DNA of 49,625 nt from Bacteroidales bacterium (lineage in GTDB: Bacteria; Bacteroidota; Bacteroidia; Bacteroidales; UBA932). A model generated the notes under the pieces. The model was given only the letters and a program-made list of their open reading frames with translations. It ran no database searches and was not told the origin of the DNA. Positions 10,772 through 21,167 of the stretch are shown here, in pieces. The DNA lies in contig JAQVZL010000001.1 of the NCBI GenBank assembly GCA_028708215.1, positions 46,523-96,147 of the forward strand. The letters run 5' to 3'. The translations under genes were made by a program, and so were the position numbers. Every line of letters starts with the position of its first letter. Position 1 is the first letter of the stretch.

Positions 10772-11941
10772 ATGAAAACCCTCTTAATTACTCTAGTAGC
10801 TGTAGTAGCAATTGCATTATTGCCGCAACAAGCTCAAGGCCAAGTAACTGCGCAAGGTCAAATGGCCACCAAGTGCAATGTTTATCAATTTGAATACCCA
10901 ATAATGCTACCTGCAACTCCCGTTAAAAACCAGGCGGTTACAGGCACATGCTGGTCTTTTGCTACCACCTCTCTGTTTGAATCTGAGCTTATGAGAATGG
11001 GCAAAGGGGTATATGAATTATCTGAGATGTTCACAGTTAGATATAATTACATAAATAGAGTAAACGACAACTTTATAAAACAAGGCAAAGGCAATCTTGG
11101 AGAGGGAAGCCTCTCTAATATGGTACTAAATGTTGTTAACCAATACGGAATGGTACCACTAGAGGTTTACCAAGGGATTAATTACCACTCCAAAACCCAC
11201 GACCACACAGAGCTGAACGCATCAATTCAAGCAATTGCAGCCGTTCCAGTAATGGCAAAAACTAGGAGCCCCCAATTTTATAAAACACTCAACGCAATAT
11301 TAGACACTTACTTAGGCGAAGCTCCAGAGAAATTCAATTACAAAGGAAAAGAGTACACACCACTCACATTCTTTAATAGCCTCGGCATAAAAACAGAGGA
11401 GTACATACTTCTTACCAGCTTTAGCCACCACCCATATTACAGCAATTTTGTGCTAGAGATTCCAGACAATTGGAACAGCGGAAGCTACCACAATCTACCA
11501 TTAAACGAATTTATGCAAGTGATAGACAACGCACTCAAAACAGGTTATACAGTTGGTTGGGATGGAGACATGAGCGAAAAAAGCTATTCAGACCCAATGG
11601 GCATTGCCGTAAACGCAACCCAGCAAGAGTTAGAGAGCGAACCTGGCAGGAAACTTTCGTTTAACAGAATTTATCAAGAAGAGACAGTAACTCAAGAGAA
11701 TAGACAAGCTGGCTTTGAAAGCACCGCCACCACAGACGATCACTTGATGCATTTAATTGGTAACGCCAAAGATAAAAACGGAACAACTTACTATGTTGTA
11801 AAAAATTCATGGAAGCCAGAGACCAACCGTTTTGGTGGGTACAACCATCTCTCTAGAGAGTACGTAAAAGCAAAAACCATCTCAATAATTGTTCACAAAG
11901 ATGCAATCCCTAAAGCAATTCTCAATAAACTAAATCTTTAA
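10772..11941 (+). CDS. Secreted C1-family peptidase (aminopeptidase C / bleomycin hydrolase-like)
   Basis: Signal peptide MKTLLITLVAVVAIALL..QAQG; catalytic Cys in VTGTCWSFATTS, His in DDHLMHLIG, Asn in VVKNSW. Confidence 0.88.
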   Translation: MKTLLITLVAVVAIALLPQQAQGQVTAQGQMATKCNVYQFEYPIMLPATPVKNQAVTGTCWSFATTSLFESELMRMGKGVYELSEMFTVRYNYINRVNDNFIKQGKGNLGEGSLSNMVLNVVNQYGMVPLEVYQGINYHSKTHDHTELNASIQAIAAVPVMAKTRSPQFYKTLNAILDTYLGEAPEKFNYKGKEYTPLTFFNSLGIKTEEYILLTSFSHHPYYSNFVLEIPDNWNSGSYHNLPLNEFMQVIDNALKTGYTVGWDGDMSEKSYSDPMGIAVNATQQELESEPGRKLSFNRIYQEETVTQENRQAGFESTATTDDHLMHLIGNAKDKNGTTYYVVKNSWKPETNRFGGYNHLSREYVKAKTISIIVHKDAIPKAILNKLNL

Positions 11942-12084
11942 TTAGCAAAAATTTAGGAGAAGCGCCGAGGTGTTTTAAGCCATCATTATACTTTCACAAG
12001 CGCAAAGTGTAATTTGGTGCAATTTTTGATATAGTATATCTACGGCTATAATAGAATAGAAGATAAAAAAATTATATATATATT

Positions 12085-13152
12085 ATGAAGAGAATGTTAA
12101 TTATTATTAATCTGTTGTTGGCATTCATAGTTAGTTCTTGTGGGAACAATAATGAGCCCAAAGAAGCTCTTGTTAATGTAAAAACAGACACAGTAAAAGT
12201 GTATGGCAATAGCAAGAGTGGTGTTTTCCCGGGAAAAATAAAGGCAGGAGAAGATATTAATCTCTCTTTTAGAATAGCTGGCCCCATAGCCAAAGTCTAT
12301 GTCTCACCTGGCAACCATGTAAGAAAGGGAGAGCTCTTAGCAGAGATAGACTCCAGAGACTACACCATTCAACTAGCAGCAACCCAAGCAGAATATAATA
12401 GTATTAAAAGCGAAGCCAATAGAGTTATTGCTTTATATAAAACAAAGAGCGTAACAGAGAACGACTACTACAAAGCACTCTATGGGTTAGAGCAAGTTAC
12501 CGCAAAATACAACGCCCACAAAAATGCACTCTCAGATACCAAACTATATGCACCTTACAACGGCTATATTCAGAAAACTTATTACTCTGCCAACGAGACA
12601 GTAGGAGCTGGTATGCCAGTTGTCTCTATGATAAATACAACCGCTATGGATGTAGAGATAAATATACCCTCTAACTACTTTGTAAAGAAGCAAGAGTTTG
12701 AATCTTTTAGCTGTATATCTGATATATACCCAGATAAGGAGTACCCTTTAGAGCTATCTGGGATTAATAGAAAAGCAAATCTAAACCAACTCTACACCGT
12801 ATATTTAAACCTTAAAATTCCAAAAGGGTACCCTCCACTCACTCCAGGAATGACAGTTACTGTTAAAGTGAACTATAAAAATGCATCTGCAACAAGATAT
12901 ATAGTTCCAATTAATGCATTAGTGAGTGCAGCCTGCGGAAGCTCTGTGTGGGTTTATAACCAAGAGAAGGGTACAATATGCAAAAGAGAGATTGTTGCCG
13001 AGGGTATAGATAACAGAGGCAATGCAATTGTTATAGAGGGGCTAGAGCCAGGAGAAATAGTAGTCTCTGCAGGAGCTAGCTCACTAAAAGAGGGTCAAAA
13101 AGTGAGACCAATTAATGCCCAATCTAAAACCAATGCAGGAGGTATGTTATGA
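12085..13152 (+). CDS. RND efflux transporter periplasmic adaptor (membrane fusion protein, lipoprotein)
   Basis: Lipobox VSSCGN; HlyD-like barrel-sandwich and coiled-coil; upstream of RND pump. Confidence 0.9.
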   Translation: MKRMLIIINLLLAFIVSSCGNNNEPKEALVNVKTDTVKVYGNSKSGVFPGKIKAGEDINLSFRIAGPIAKVYVSPGNHVRKGELLAEIDSRDYTIQLAATQAEYNSIKSEANRVIALYKTKSVTENDYYKALYGLEQVTAKYNAHKNALSDTKLYAPYNGYIQKTYYSANETVGAGMPVVSMINTTAMDVEINIPSNYFVKKQEFESFSCISDIYPDKEYPLELSGINRKANLNQLYTVYLNLKIPKGYPPLTPGMTVTVKVNYKNASATRYIVPINALVSAACGSSVWVYNQEKGTICKREIVAEGIDNRGNAIVIEGLEPGEIVVSAGASSLKEGQKVRPINAQSKTNAGGML

Positions 13153-16100
13153 TAGATTTTGGGAAATGGGCACTTAATAACCGTAAGTTTGTCTTCTTTA
13201 TTGTAGCAGCTTTAGTTGTTGGAGGGGTCTTCTCTTTTAACAACATGAGTAAACTAGAAGATCCAGAAATTAAGGTTAAGCAAGCTATGGTAATAACCAC
13301 ATACCCGGGAGCAAATGCCCATGAGGTAGAGTTAGAGGTTACCGAACCGTTAGAAATTGCAATTAAGTCTATAAAAGGAGTAGAGACAGTTACTAGCCGT
13401 TCTATGAACGATGTCTCTATTATAGAGATATCGCTTTTCCACACAGTCCCAGATTCAGAAGTAGAACAGACTTGGGATATTTTAAGAAGAAAAATAAACG
13501 ACACAAAGCACACCCTACCTGCCAAAGCAAACACACCAATAGTAAAAGACGATTTTGGCGACGTTTACGGAATGTTTTACGCCATAACAAACAATGGTTA
13601 CTCAGAGCGCGAGATGAACAAATATATAGAGCTCATTAAACGCGAAGTTCAAAATATAGAGGGGATTGCTGCTGTAACAGTTTATGGATTACAAAACGAA
13701 TGTATAAATATTGAGTTGGTCCAAGATAAAATGGCAAGTTTAGGAGTACACCCCGTAGAGGTAATCTCTACCCTTAACGGCCAGAACGAGACAACCTACT
13801 CTGGGTACTATATGAGTGGTAGCCACAGAATAAAAGTAACAGTAAACGACAGATACAAAAGCGCTACAGATATAGGAGACCTACTCCTACAAGGGCACGA
13901 AAAAGACCAACTTAGACTTAGAGATATTGCAAATATAACTCTAGATATAGAGAAACCTATTAGAAACCAAATGCTTTACGATGGGCAAAATGCCTACGGA
14001 TTTTCAATTGCTGCACTTGGTGGCACAGATATTACAAAACTGGGAAAAGAGACAGATGCCAAAATGGATGCTTTAAAAGAGAGCCTAATTCCTGCAGGAA
14101 TTGAGTTTCATAAAGTGTTCTTCCAACCAGAAAGAGTGAAAGAAGCACTCAGCTCGTTTTTAGTAAATCTCCTACTCTCTATAACTATTGTAATAGTAGT
14201 TCTAATGTTTGCTATGGGCTTTAGAAGTGGAATTATTATTGGAGTGAACCTCTTTGTTATAGTATTTGGAACATTCTTAATACTCAACAATTTTGATGGT
14301 ACACTACAGAGAGTCTCTCTAGGCACTTTTGTTCTAGCAATGGGAATGTTAGTAGATAATGCAATAGTTATTATAGATGGCATTTTAGTAGATCTCAAAA
14401 GCGGAGTAAGTAAACAGGAGGCACTAACCTCTATAGGCAAAAAAACAGCAATGCCACTTTTAGGAGCAACGCTCATTGCAATTCTAGCATTCTTCCCCAT
14501 TTTTCTCTCTCCAGATACAGCAGGCGTCTATGTTAGAGACCTATTTATTGTTTTAGCTGTCTCTCTACTACTTAGCTGGATACTAGCCCTTACACTGGTT
14601 CCTATTCACGCCAGCTTCTCTCTAACGCGCAAAAAAAGAAGCGAGAGAAAAGGCCGAGGCAATAAAAAAGACCCATTTGACTCCCCCTCGTACAGAGTTC
14701 TGCGCACAGTGCTGTCGTGGGTGCTCTGCCATAAAACCACCACAATAGTTATAGCCACAATATTGGTTGGAAGTAGCCTATTTAGTTATCAGTTTTTGCC
14801 TCAAGGGTTCTTCCCAGATATGGAGTATAACCAACTCTATATAGAGTATAAACTTCCCGAAGGGGCCACAAGTGAAACAGTAAAAAAAGATCTTGAACAG
14901 ATATCTCAATATTTAAAAGAGAAAGAAGAGGTTACCCATATTACCACCTCTATAGGTGGCACTCCCGGGCGGTACAACCTAGTTAGGAGTATGGCAATTC
15001 CATCTATGTCTTATGGAGAGCTTATTGTAGACTTTAACACCCCCAAACAGGTTGTAAAATGTATCCCAGATATTCAAAACTACCTAACAAATAACTACCC
15101 ACAGGCATACGCAAGGGTTAAGCGGTACAACCTTATGTACAAAAAATTCCCAATTGAGGTTCAGTTTAACGGGCCAGACCCTGCCATACTTAGAGATTTA
15201 ACAGCGCAAGCATTAGAGATAATGCATAAAAATAGTAGCACAAGGCTTGAATGTAAAGACTGGGAACCTAAATTTCCTGTTATAGTAGCCAACTACAACC
15301 AACCTACAGCACGCTCTCTAGGGCTTTCAAGATCTGATATTGCAATCTCTCTACTAGCTGCAACAGAAGGAATACCAACAGGAGTTTTTTATGATGGCCG
15401 AGACCGTTTTAATATCTACATAAAAACCACAGAAAACCAAGGTGAGCCTATAAATGATTTAAGTAACGCTCAAGTATTTGGGATGGTTCCGCCTATCTCT
15501 AATCTCTTAAATAAAGAGACAGTAACTGGCTTACTCTCTGGTACCATTAAAGAGCAAGAGATAATAAGTGAGCTTCTTAGAACAGTTCCACTTAGCCAAG
15601 CAACTAACGGGATTGAGATAGAGTGGCACGAGCCCCTTGTTATTAGAAGTAACGGGCAGAGAGCAATGAGAGCACAGTGCGAACCTGCAGTTGGAGTAAG
15701 TGCTTCCGATGCACGTAAAAGCATACTAGAAGAGATAGAGAACATTGAACTACCTGTGGGGTATAGCCTAGAGTGGGAAGGAGAACATAAAGCTAGCACC
15801 CAATCTACAAAGTACCTCTTTAAAAACTTCCCTCTTGCAATTATTTTAATGATAGCAATTTTGGTTTTGCTTTTTAAAGATTATAGAAAGCCATTAATAA
15901 TTATGCTCTCTATTCCTCTATTATTAGTAGGTGTAGTATATGGAATGTTACTCTCTGGAAAGGTATTTGGATTTGTAGCAATTGTAGGAATATTGGGGTT
16001 AATTGGAATGATGGTTAAGAATGGAGTTATTCTTATGGACGAGATTAATATGCAGCTCTCTTCTGGGGTAGAACCAATGAAGGCTCTGCTAGATAGTTCG

Positions 16101-16310
16101 TCTAACCGTTTCCGTCCTGTAATGATGGCCTCTATGACCACAATTTTGGGAATGATTCCACTACTAGCAGACGATCTTTTTGGCTCTCTAGCAGTTACCA
16201 TAATGGGCGGGCTACTTATTGGTACTTTAATTACTCTACTCTTTATACCTATTTTATACTCTATATTCTTTGGTATTAAACTAGATAAATGTGAAACTTG
16301 TGATAAATAA
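13149..16310 (+). CDS. RND efflux inner-membrane transporter (AcrB/HAE1-like)
   Basis: 1053 aa; TYPGANAHEVELEVTEPLE, GMLVDNAIVIIDGI and C-terminal permease motifs; 4-bp overlap with adaptor gene. Confidence 0.95.
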   Translation: MIDFGKWALNNRKFVFFIVAALVVGGVFSFNNMSKLEDPEIKVKQAMVITTYPGANAHEVELEVTEPLEIAIKSIKGVETVTSRSMNDVSIIEISLFHTVPDSEVEQTWDILRRKINDTKHTLPAKANTPIVKDDFGDVYGMFYAITNNGYSEREMNKYIELIKREVQNIEGIAAVTVYGLQNECINIELVQDKMASLGVHPVEVISTLNGQNETTYSGYYMSGSHRIKVTVNDRYKSATDIGDLLLQGHEKDQLRLRDIANITLDIEKPIRNQMLYDGQNAYGFSIAALGGTDITKLGKETDAKMDALKESLIPAGIEFHKVFFQPERVKEALSSFLVNLLLSITIVIVVLMFAMGFRSGIIIGVNLFVIVFGTFLILNNFDGTLQRVSLGTFVLAMGMLVDNAIVIIDGILVDLKSGVSKQEALTSIGKKTAMPLLGATLIAILAFFPIFLSPDTAGVYVRDLFIVLAVSLLLSWILALTLVPIHASFSLTRKKRSERKGRGNKKDPFDSPSYRVLRTVLSWVLCHKTTTIVIATILVGSSLFSYQFLPQGFFPDMEYNQLYIEYKLPEGATSETVKKDLEQISQYLKEKEEVTHITTSIGGTPGRYNLVRSMAIPSMSYGELIVDFNTPKQVVKCIPDIQNYLTNNYPQAYARVKRYNLMYKKFPIEVQFNGPDPAILRDLTAQALEIMHKNSSTRLECKDWEPKFPVIVANYNQPTARSLGLSRSDIAISLLAATEGIPTGVFYDGRDRFNIYIKTTENQGEPINDLSNAQVFGMVPPISNLLNKETVTGLLSGTIKEQEIISELLRTVPLSQATNGIEIEWHEPLVIRSNGQRAMRAQCEPAVGVSASDARKSILEEIENIELPVGYSLEWEGEHKASTQSTKYLFKNFPLAIILMIAILVLLFKDYRKPLIIMLSIPLLLVGVVYGMLLSGKVFGFVAIVGILGLIGMMVKNGVILMDEINMQLSSGVEPMKALLDSSSNRFRPVMMASMTTILGMIPLLADDLFGSLAVTIMGGLLIGTLITLLFIPILYSIFFGIKLDKCETCDK

Positions 16311-16311
16311 T

Positions 16312-17727
16312 ATGATCTCAAAAAAAATAATTATAACACTCTCCTTTTTACTGGTGAGTATAACAGCTGTATATGCTCAGCAGGCAAGCTACAACCTAGA
16401 GTACCCTTCGCAAAGACTCTCGTTAGAAGAGTGTAGGCAAATGGCTACGCAAAATAATATAGAGAAGAGCATTGCCAAAGAGCAAATAAATGTTGCTGCG
16501 CATAAAGTTGCTGCATATAAGACAAACTACCTTCCAAAAATATCTGCAACAGGGCTTTATCTTTACAGCAATGCAACCTTGGCTAAAACTATAGAGGGCG
16601 GCATGCTCCCAACCTTTGTCCCTGACGGAGCAGGAGGTGTAGCACCAAACGGCGGGTTTGCATTTATGCCCGATATACCTCTGGAATTAAGTTTAAACAG
16701 CACTTATAACGGCGCTTTGCGAATTGAACAACCCATCTATACCGGAGGCAAAGTAACAGCAGCATACAAAATGGCACAAACAGGCTACCAAATGGCACAG
16801 GTAAACCAAGAGCTTAGCCAATATGAAGTTATTCTACTTTGCGACCAAGCCTATTGGAACTGTGTAAAAGCCAAGGCAATTATAGAGACAACTCGGCAAA
16901 TAAAAGAGACTCTTATAGAGCTGGAAAGAATGGTTAAAAACGCTGTAGAAGAGGGAATGACTCATAGAAAAGAGCTTTTAACTGTCCAGGTTAAGATGAA
17001 CGAGGCTAATTTAAATTTAACTCGTGCACAAAATGGCTATAACCTAGCCATTATGAACCTTAACCATATAACTGGTATTCCTCTAAACAGCTCTACAGAG
17101 GTTACAGATTCTTTTGAAACTCAAGGCAATATTGCAGCAGAGCAGAGTGGTTTAGATATAATAGAGAGTACATTCGATATTACTTTACGCCCAGAATATA
17201 GGCTACTTAGCAAACAGGTAGAGATGAAAAAACTACAAGAAAACCTAGTTAGAAGTGAGTTTTTACCCAATGTGGGAGTAATGGGGGCCTATGGCTATAC
17301 AAACGGGCTAAAGATGAATAATGAAAAACTTTTAGATGGGGCAAACTTTGCAGCTCTACTCTCAATTAATATTCCTATTTTTCATTGGGGAGAGGGTAAA
17401 AATAAAATAAAAGAGGCAAAACTAGAGAGCTCTATTGCGCAAATGCAGCTCAACAACTCCCAGCAAAAAATGACTCTAGAGGCTACTAAGGCAATAAACC
17501 AACTTAATGAAGCAAAATTAGAGGTTGCGCTCACAACTAAATCTGTAGAGCAGGCAAAAGAGAATATGGAGGTGAGCAAAGAGAGATACTCTGCTGGAAT
17601 GGAAACTCTGGCAAATTACATGGAAGCTCAAACAATGTGGCAAAATGCAATAAGTAACTATATTACTGCAAAGGCTTCTCTTAACCTCACTAAAACAAAA
17701 TATCTAAAAGCAACGGGGAAACTTTAA
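16312..17727 (+). CDS. TolC-family outer membrane efflux protein; likely start at 16312
   Basis: OEP-family coiled-coil repeats, signal peptide; immediately follows RND pump stop; the ORF start at 16291 would overlap the pump. Confidence 0.9.
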   Translation: MISKKIIITLSFLLVSITAVYAQQASYNLEYPSQRLSLEECRQMATQNNIEKSIAKEQINVAAHKVAAYKTNYLPKISATGLYLYSNATLAKTIEGGMLPTFVPDGAGGVAPNGGFAFMPDIPLELSLNSTYNGALRIEQPIYTGGKVTAAYKMAQTGYQMAQVNQELSQYEVILLCDQAYWNCVKAKAIIETTRQIKETLIELERMVKNAVEEGMTHRKELLTVQVKMNEANLNLTRAQNGYNLAIMNLNHITGIPLNSSTEVTDSFETQGNIAAEQSGLDIIESTFDITLRPEYRLLSKQVEMKKLQENLVRSEFLPNVGVMGAYGYTNGLKMNNEKLLDGANFAALLSINIPIFHWGEGKNKIKEAKLESSIAQMQLNNSQQKMTLEATKAINQLNEAKLEVALTTKSVEQAKENMEVSKERYSAGMETLANYMEAQTMWQNAISNYITAKASLNLTKTKYLKATGKL

Positions 17728-17792
17728 TGTGATTTCTAATTTGCATTACATGATAGAAATTTCTTGAGCAAGCGTTCTTTAGGGAACTCTAT

Positions 17793-18590
17793 TTACGAAA
17801 TCATCATCAATACGCCAAAGGCCATCATACCCAGAGCATACCAACGGCGCACTGGAGCCTCGGCCTTCTCTATACTTAAACCAGATAAAAACTGAGGGCC
17901 AACCAAGGCTCCTACAACAGTACCAATTGTAAGTAAATAGACAAGGGTTAAATCTATTTGCCCCACAACAAAGTGAGCCCCTAGAGCACTTAGGGTGTTC
18001 CCGAAAATTACCATTAATGAGGTTCCTATTACAAGTCTCAATGGCATTCTTAACGCAAACATCCCTGCCATTACTGGAGCTATCCCACTGGTGCCGAATG
18101 TTCCTGTAATTATACCAGATAAAAACCCATAGAGAAGGCCTTTAACTGTCTTCTCTTTTTTAGTGAGATCTTTAAGTACTTGGCCCTGCTTACAAGCTCT
18201 CTTCTCTAGATATTGGTTTACCAACATTTGCAATGCAAGAATTATTGAATAAATCCCAAATGCTATTCGTAACTGAGTAGCTGTTACTAGGCTGGTAACT
18301 GTTGCACCAGACATAGCACCAAAAATACCTGCACTCATAAATATTAAGCCTGTTCTAAGGTCTAGATTGTTTTTTCTATAGTGCCCTATTGAGCCAGCCA
18401 AACAGATTGGCATTGTGGCAGCAAGAGAGGTGGGCACTGCAACTTGCGCAGGCACATCAAAGAAAACAATTAATAGTGGTAAAAAGAAGAATCCGCCCCC
18501 GCCTCCTATTAAAGCTCCAAAGAAACCTACAATAAAGCCTATAAAAGGCAACCATAAATAAGAGGTCTCAAAGAGAGAGTGAAAAATCAT
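17793..18590 (-). CDS. TauE/SafE-family membrane permease (sulfite exporter family)
   Basis: GFFGALIGGGGGFFFLPLLIV and GIITGTFGTSGIAPVMAG motifs; multiple TM segments. Confidence 0.88.
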   Translation of the reverse strand: MIFHSLFETSYLWLPFIGFIVGFFGALIGGGGGFFFLPLLIVFFDVPAQVAVPTSLAATMPICLAGSIGHYRKNNLDLRTGLIFMSAGIFGAMSGATVTSLVTATQLRIAFGIYSIILALQMLVNQYLEKRACKQGQVLKDLTKKEKTVKGLLYGFLSGIITGTFGTSGIAPVMAGMFALRMPLRLVIGTSLMVIFGNTLSALGAHFVVGQIDLTLVYLLTIGTVVGALVGPQFLSGLSIEKAEAPVRRWYALGMMAFGVLMMIS

Positions 18591-18595
18591 AGTAG

Positions 18596-18662
18596 TTTAT
18601 TGTGGTAAGCAAATAGGCTTTGAGATTACAAATATGGTTATTTATGCCCATTCCACAATAAA
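18596..18662. repeat. Perfect 10-bp inverted repeat arms TTTATTGTGG ... CCACAATAAA, 47-nt spacer
   Basis: Arms at 18596-18605 and 18653-18662, spanning the region upstream of the TauE gene. Confidence 0.6.
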
Positions 18663-18678
18663 AAAATTTTAGTTCAAA

Positions 18679-20037
18679 TTAGCGTGCTAAATTATATTTC
18701 TCAATTTTGGAGTTAAGAGTTGGGCGAGTAATCCCTAAAATACGTGATGCTTCAACTTTATTCCAATTAACTCTGTTTAAAATAGCCTCAATATGATCTT
18801 TTTCTATTTCAGATAAAGATTTAAGCTCTAAAACCTGAGATCTATCTGATATATTTGTAGACAATGCTGTATTTAGAACAATATTATGTTTCTCTATAAC
18901 ATCATTTTTAGACATTACAATGGCCTGTAAAATAGTATTCTCTAACTCTCTTACATTGCCTGGCCAACAATAATCTTGAAGCATCTCAATTACTCCATCT
19001 CCTATTTTTGTTACATTTTTACCAAATTTTTTATTGAGTTTTTTCATAAAATGAATAACAAGATCTTCAATATCTTCTTTCCTCTCTTTTAAAGGTGGCA
19101 ATTGAATCGTGAATACTTTAAGTCTATAGTACAAGTCTTCTCTAAACTTCCCCTCCTTTATTAGCTCTTCCAAATTTTTATTTGTAGCCGTAATAATTCT
19201 TGCTCTCATTGGGATTGTCTCTTCGCCTCCAACCTTTTCGAACTCTAACTCCTGAAGTACCCGTAAAAGTTTAACTTGTGTATTATGTGACATTCCCGAG
19301 ATTTCATCCAAGAATATTGTACCATCTGCAGCTAATTCAAATTTTCCTTTTTTATCTCTAATAGAGTCTGTGAAAGAGCCTTTTACGTGGCCGAAAAGCT
19401 CGCTCTCTAGTATAGTTTCTGTTAATGCACTACAATTCACAACAACCAACGGCCTGTCTCTGGTAATTCCAGAAAGATGAACAAGCCTAGCAATTAATTC
19501 TTTACCAGTACCAGTCTCTCCTTCAATTAATACATTCACCTTATTCATAGAGATCATCCCTATGTTTTTGAATATCTCTTTCATCTTTGGGGTTTTACCC
19601 ACCAAAAAATTGTTCTCTGAATCTGCGTCTAATCTAGTATTTAAGGTTGTAATATCTGGTAAACTTTGACTTATCTTTACAGAGTCTAATGCTCTTCTAA
19701 CAGTCTCTCTTAAAACATCTGGGGGTGTTGGTTTTTCTAAAAACTCGAATGCTCCTTTTTGAATAGATTTAATTGTTAAAGCAACATCTCCATAGCCTGT
19801 GAGCATAATTACTGGTGTTGTAATTTTCATTTTCGCAATCTCGGAAATTACTTCTAGCCCAGATATACCTGGCATTTGATAATCTGTAAGAATAAGATCT
19901 GGGTTTTCAGATTTTATATACTGTATGCCAATATTTCCATCCTCGGCCTCAATAACATCATATCCCTCTTTGGTGAGAGTAGCTCTATAGATTTTTCTTA
20001 TAATTTTATCGTCGTCAATAATTAATATCTTCTCCAT
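18679..20037 (-). CDS. Sigma-54-dependent response regulator (NtrC-type: REC-AAA+-Fis HTH)
   Basis: LIIDDDKI, LTDYQMPGISG, GETGTGKELIARLVH, IFLDEISGM, C-terminal Fis HTH KVEASRILGITRPTLNSKIEKY. Confidence 0.93.
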   Translation of the reverse strand: MEKILIIDDDKIIRKIYRATLTKEGYDVIEAEDGNIGIQYIKSENPDLILTDYQMPGISGLEVISEIAKMKITTPVIMLTGYGDVALTIKSIQKGAFEFLEKPTPPDVLRETVRRALDSVKISQSLPDITTLNTRLDADSENNFLVGKTPKMKEIFKNIGMISMNKVNVLIEGETGTGKELIARLVHLSGITRDRPLVVVNCSALTETILESELFGHVKGSFTDSIRDKKGKFELAADGTIFLDEISGMSHNTQVKLLRVLQELEFEKVGGEETIPMRARIITATNKNLEELIKEGKFREDLYYRLKVFTIQLPPLKERKEDIEDLVIHFMKKLNKKFGKNVTKIGDGVIEMLQDYCWPGNVRELENTILQAIVMSKNDVIEKHNIVLNTALSTNISDRSQVLELKSLSEIEKDHIEAILNRVNWNKVEASRILGITRPTLNSKIEKYNLAR

Positions 20038-20072
20038 AAAGTCATTGTTTTATTGGATACTTAAATACAATA

Positions 20073-21167
20073 TTAAGAGCTTTTATGATAGCTCAAAACT
20101 GCCCAAAAATTAAAAAAAATTGCAAAACCAGCCAAAATAGTTATCTCTTTAACCAATTGACCCAAATTACTTCCTTTAATAAAGAGCATTCTCATAACAT
20201 CTGTAAAATACTTTAGTGGATTTGCAGCTGTTATAGTCTGAGACCAAACTGGCATACTAGCTACCGGAGTAAAAAGCCCACTCATTAAAATCATAATTAA
20301 AGCAAAAAAGAACATAACAAACATAGCCTGTTGCATAGTTGCCGAGTAGTTAGAGATAACAAGCCCTAAGCCAGAGACAACAACCATAAATAGATATGAG
20401 AGTAGGTAAAACCGTGCATAGCCACTCAAGGGTTCAATTCCATAGAAGTATTTAGAGAGCAAAAGAGTAGTTGTTAGCACTACAAAACCAACTGCCCAAT
20501 ACAAAATAAGTTTAGCACCAATAAATGTATACTTTCCTACAGGGGTAACATTAATTTGCTCTATTGTGCCACTCTCTTTCTCTGCCACAATGTTTAACGC
20601 AGGCAAAAACCCAACTACAATTGTTAACAAAAGTACAATGAGTGCTGGTACCATAAAGAGTTTATAATCCATAGCTGGGTTATATTTACTTAGAGAGATA
20701 ATCTCTATTCCAGGGGCTTTTAACCCAGTATCCATATACTCTTGCGAGAACTCTTTTACTATAGATGTTAGATAGGTGCCTGCCATACTTCCTCTCACTC
20801 CATCTACCGCGTTGGCTGCAATAAAAATTTCTTGATCTACTCTATTAACTAAATTTTTCTCAAAATCTAGTGGCAGCTCTAGTATAATATCGCTCTTTTG
20901 AGACTCTATATGGCTCATAGCATCTAAATAGCTTTGGGCATATAGTGTATTAGAAAAATAACTAGATCCACTTATCTTATTAATGAGTGCATTAGATGCA
21001 GCTGAGTGCTCTTTATCTACAATAGAAATTCTTAAATTCTTTACCTCTAGGTTTGCAGCCCATGGCATTAATACCATCATTAACAATGGGTAAAACAAAA
21101 CCAACTTTGGCAAGAACTTATTTCTTACAAACTGCTTAAACTCCTTCTCTAATAAATATCTTAACAT
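20073..21167 (-). CDS. ABC-2 type transporter permease
   Basis: ABC-2 permease signature region ALNIVAEKESGTIEQINVTPVGKYTFIGAKLI; in exporter operon. Confidence 0.92.
   Translation of the reverse strand: MLRYLLEKEFKQFVRNKFLPKLVLFYPLLMMVLMPWAANLEVKNLRISIVDKEHSAASNALINKISGSSYFSNTLYAQSYLDAMSHIESQKSDIILELPLDFEKNLVNRVDQEIFIAANAVDGVRGSMAGTYLTSIVKEFSQEYMDTGLKAPGIEIISLSKYNPAMDYKLFMVPALIVLLLTIVVGFLPALNIVAEKESGTIEQINVTPVGKYTFIGAKLILYWAVGFVVLTTTLLLSKYFYGIEPLSGYARFYLLSYLFMVVVSGLGLVISNYSATMQQAMFVMFFFALIMILMSGLFTPVASMPVWSQTITAANPLKYFTDVMRMLFIKGSNLGQLVKEITILAGFAIFFNFWAVLSYHKSS

Noticed and set aside
12014-12030. Possible sigma-54 promoter TTGGTGCaatttTTGAT upstream of the RND operon
   Set aside because: The -12 element has GA rather than GC and the -24 element is imperfect; too weak without other evidence.
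14108-14500. Long antisense ORFs inside the RND pump (also 15470-15799, 15881-16321, 13124-13534)
   Set aside because: Low-complexity antisense translations within a well-supported CDS; typical shadow ORFs.
16291-16311. Upstream start for the TolC gene at 16291
   Set aside because: It would overlap the RND pump gene; the ATG at 16312 directly follows the pump stop and begins a signal peptide.
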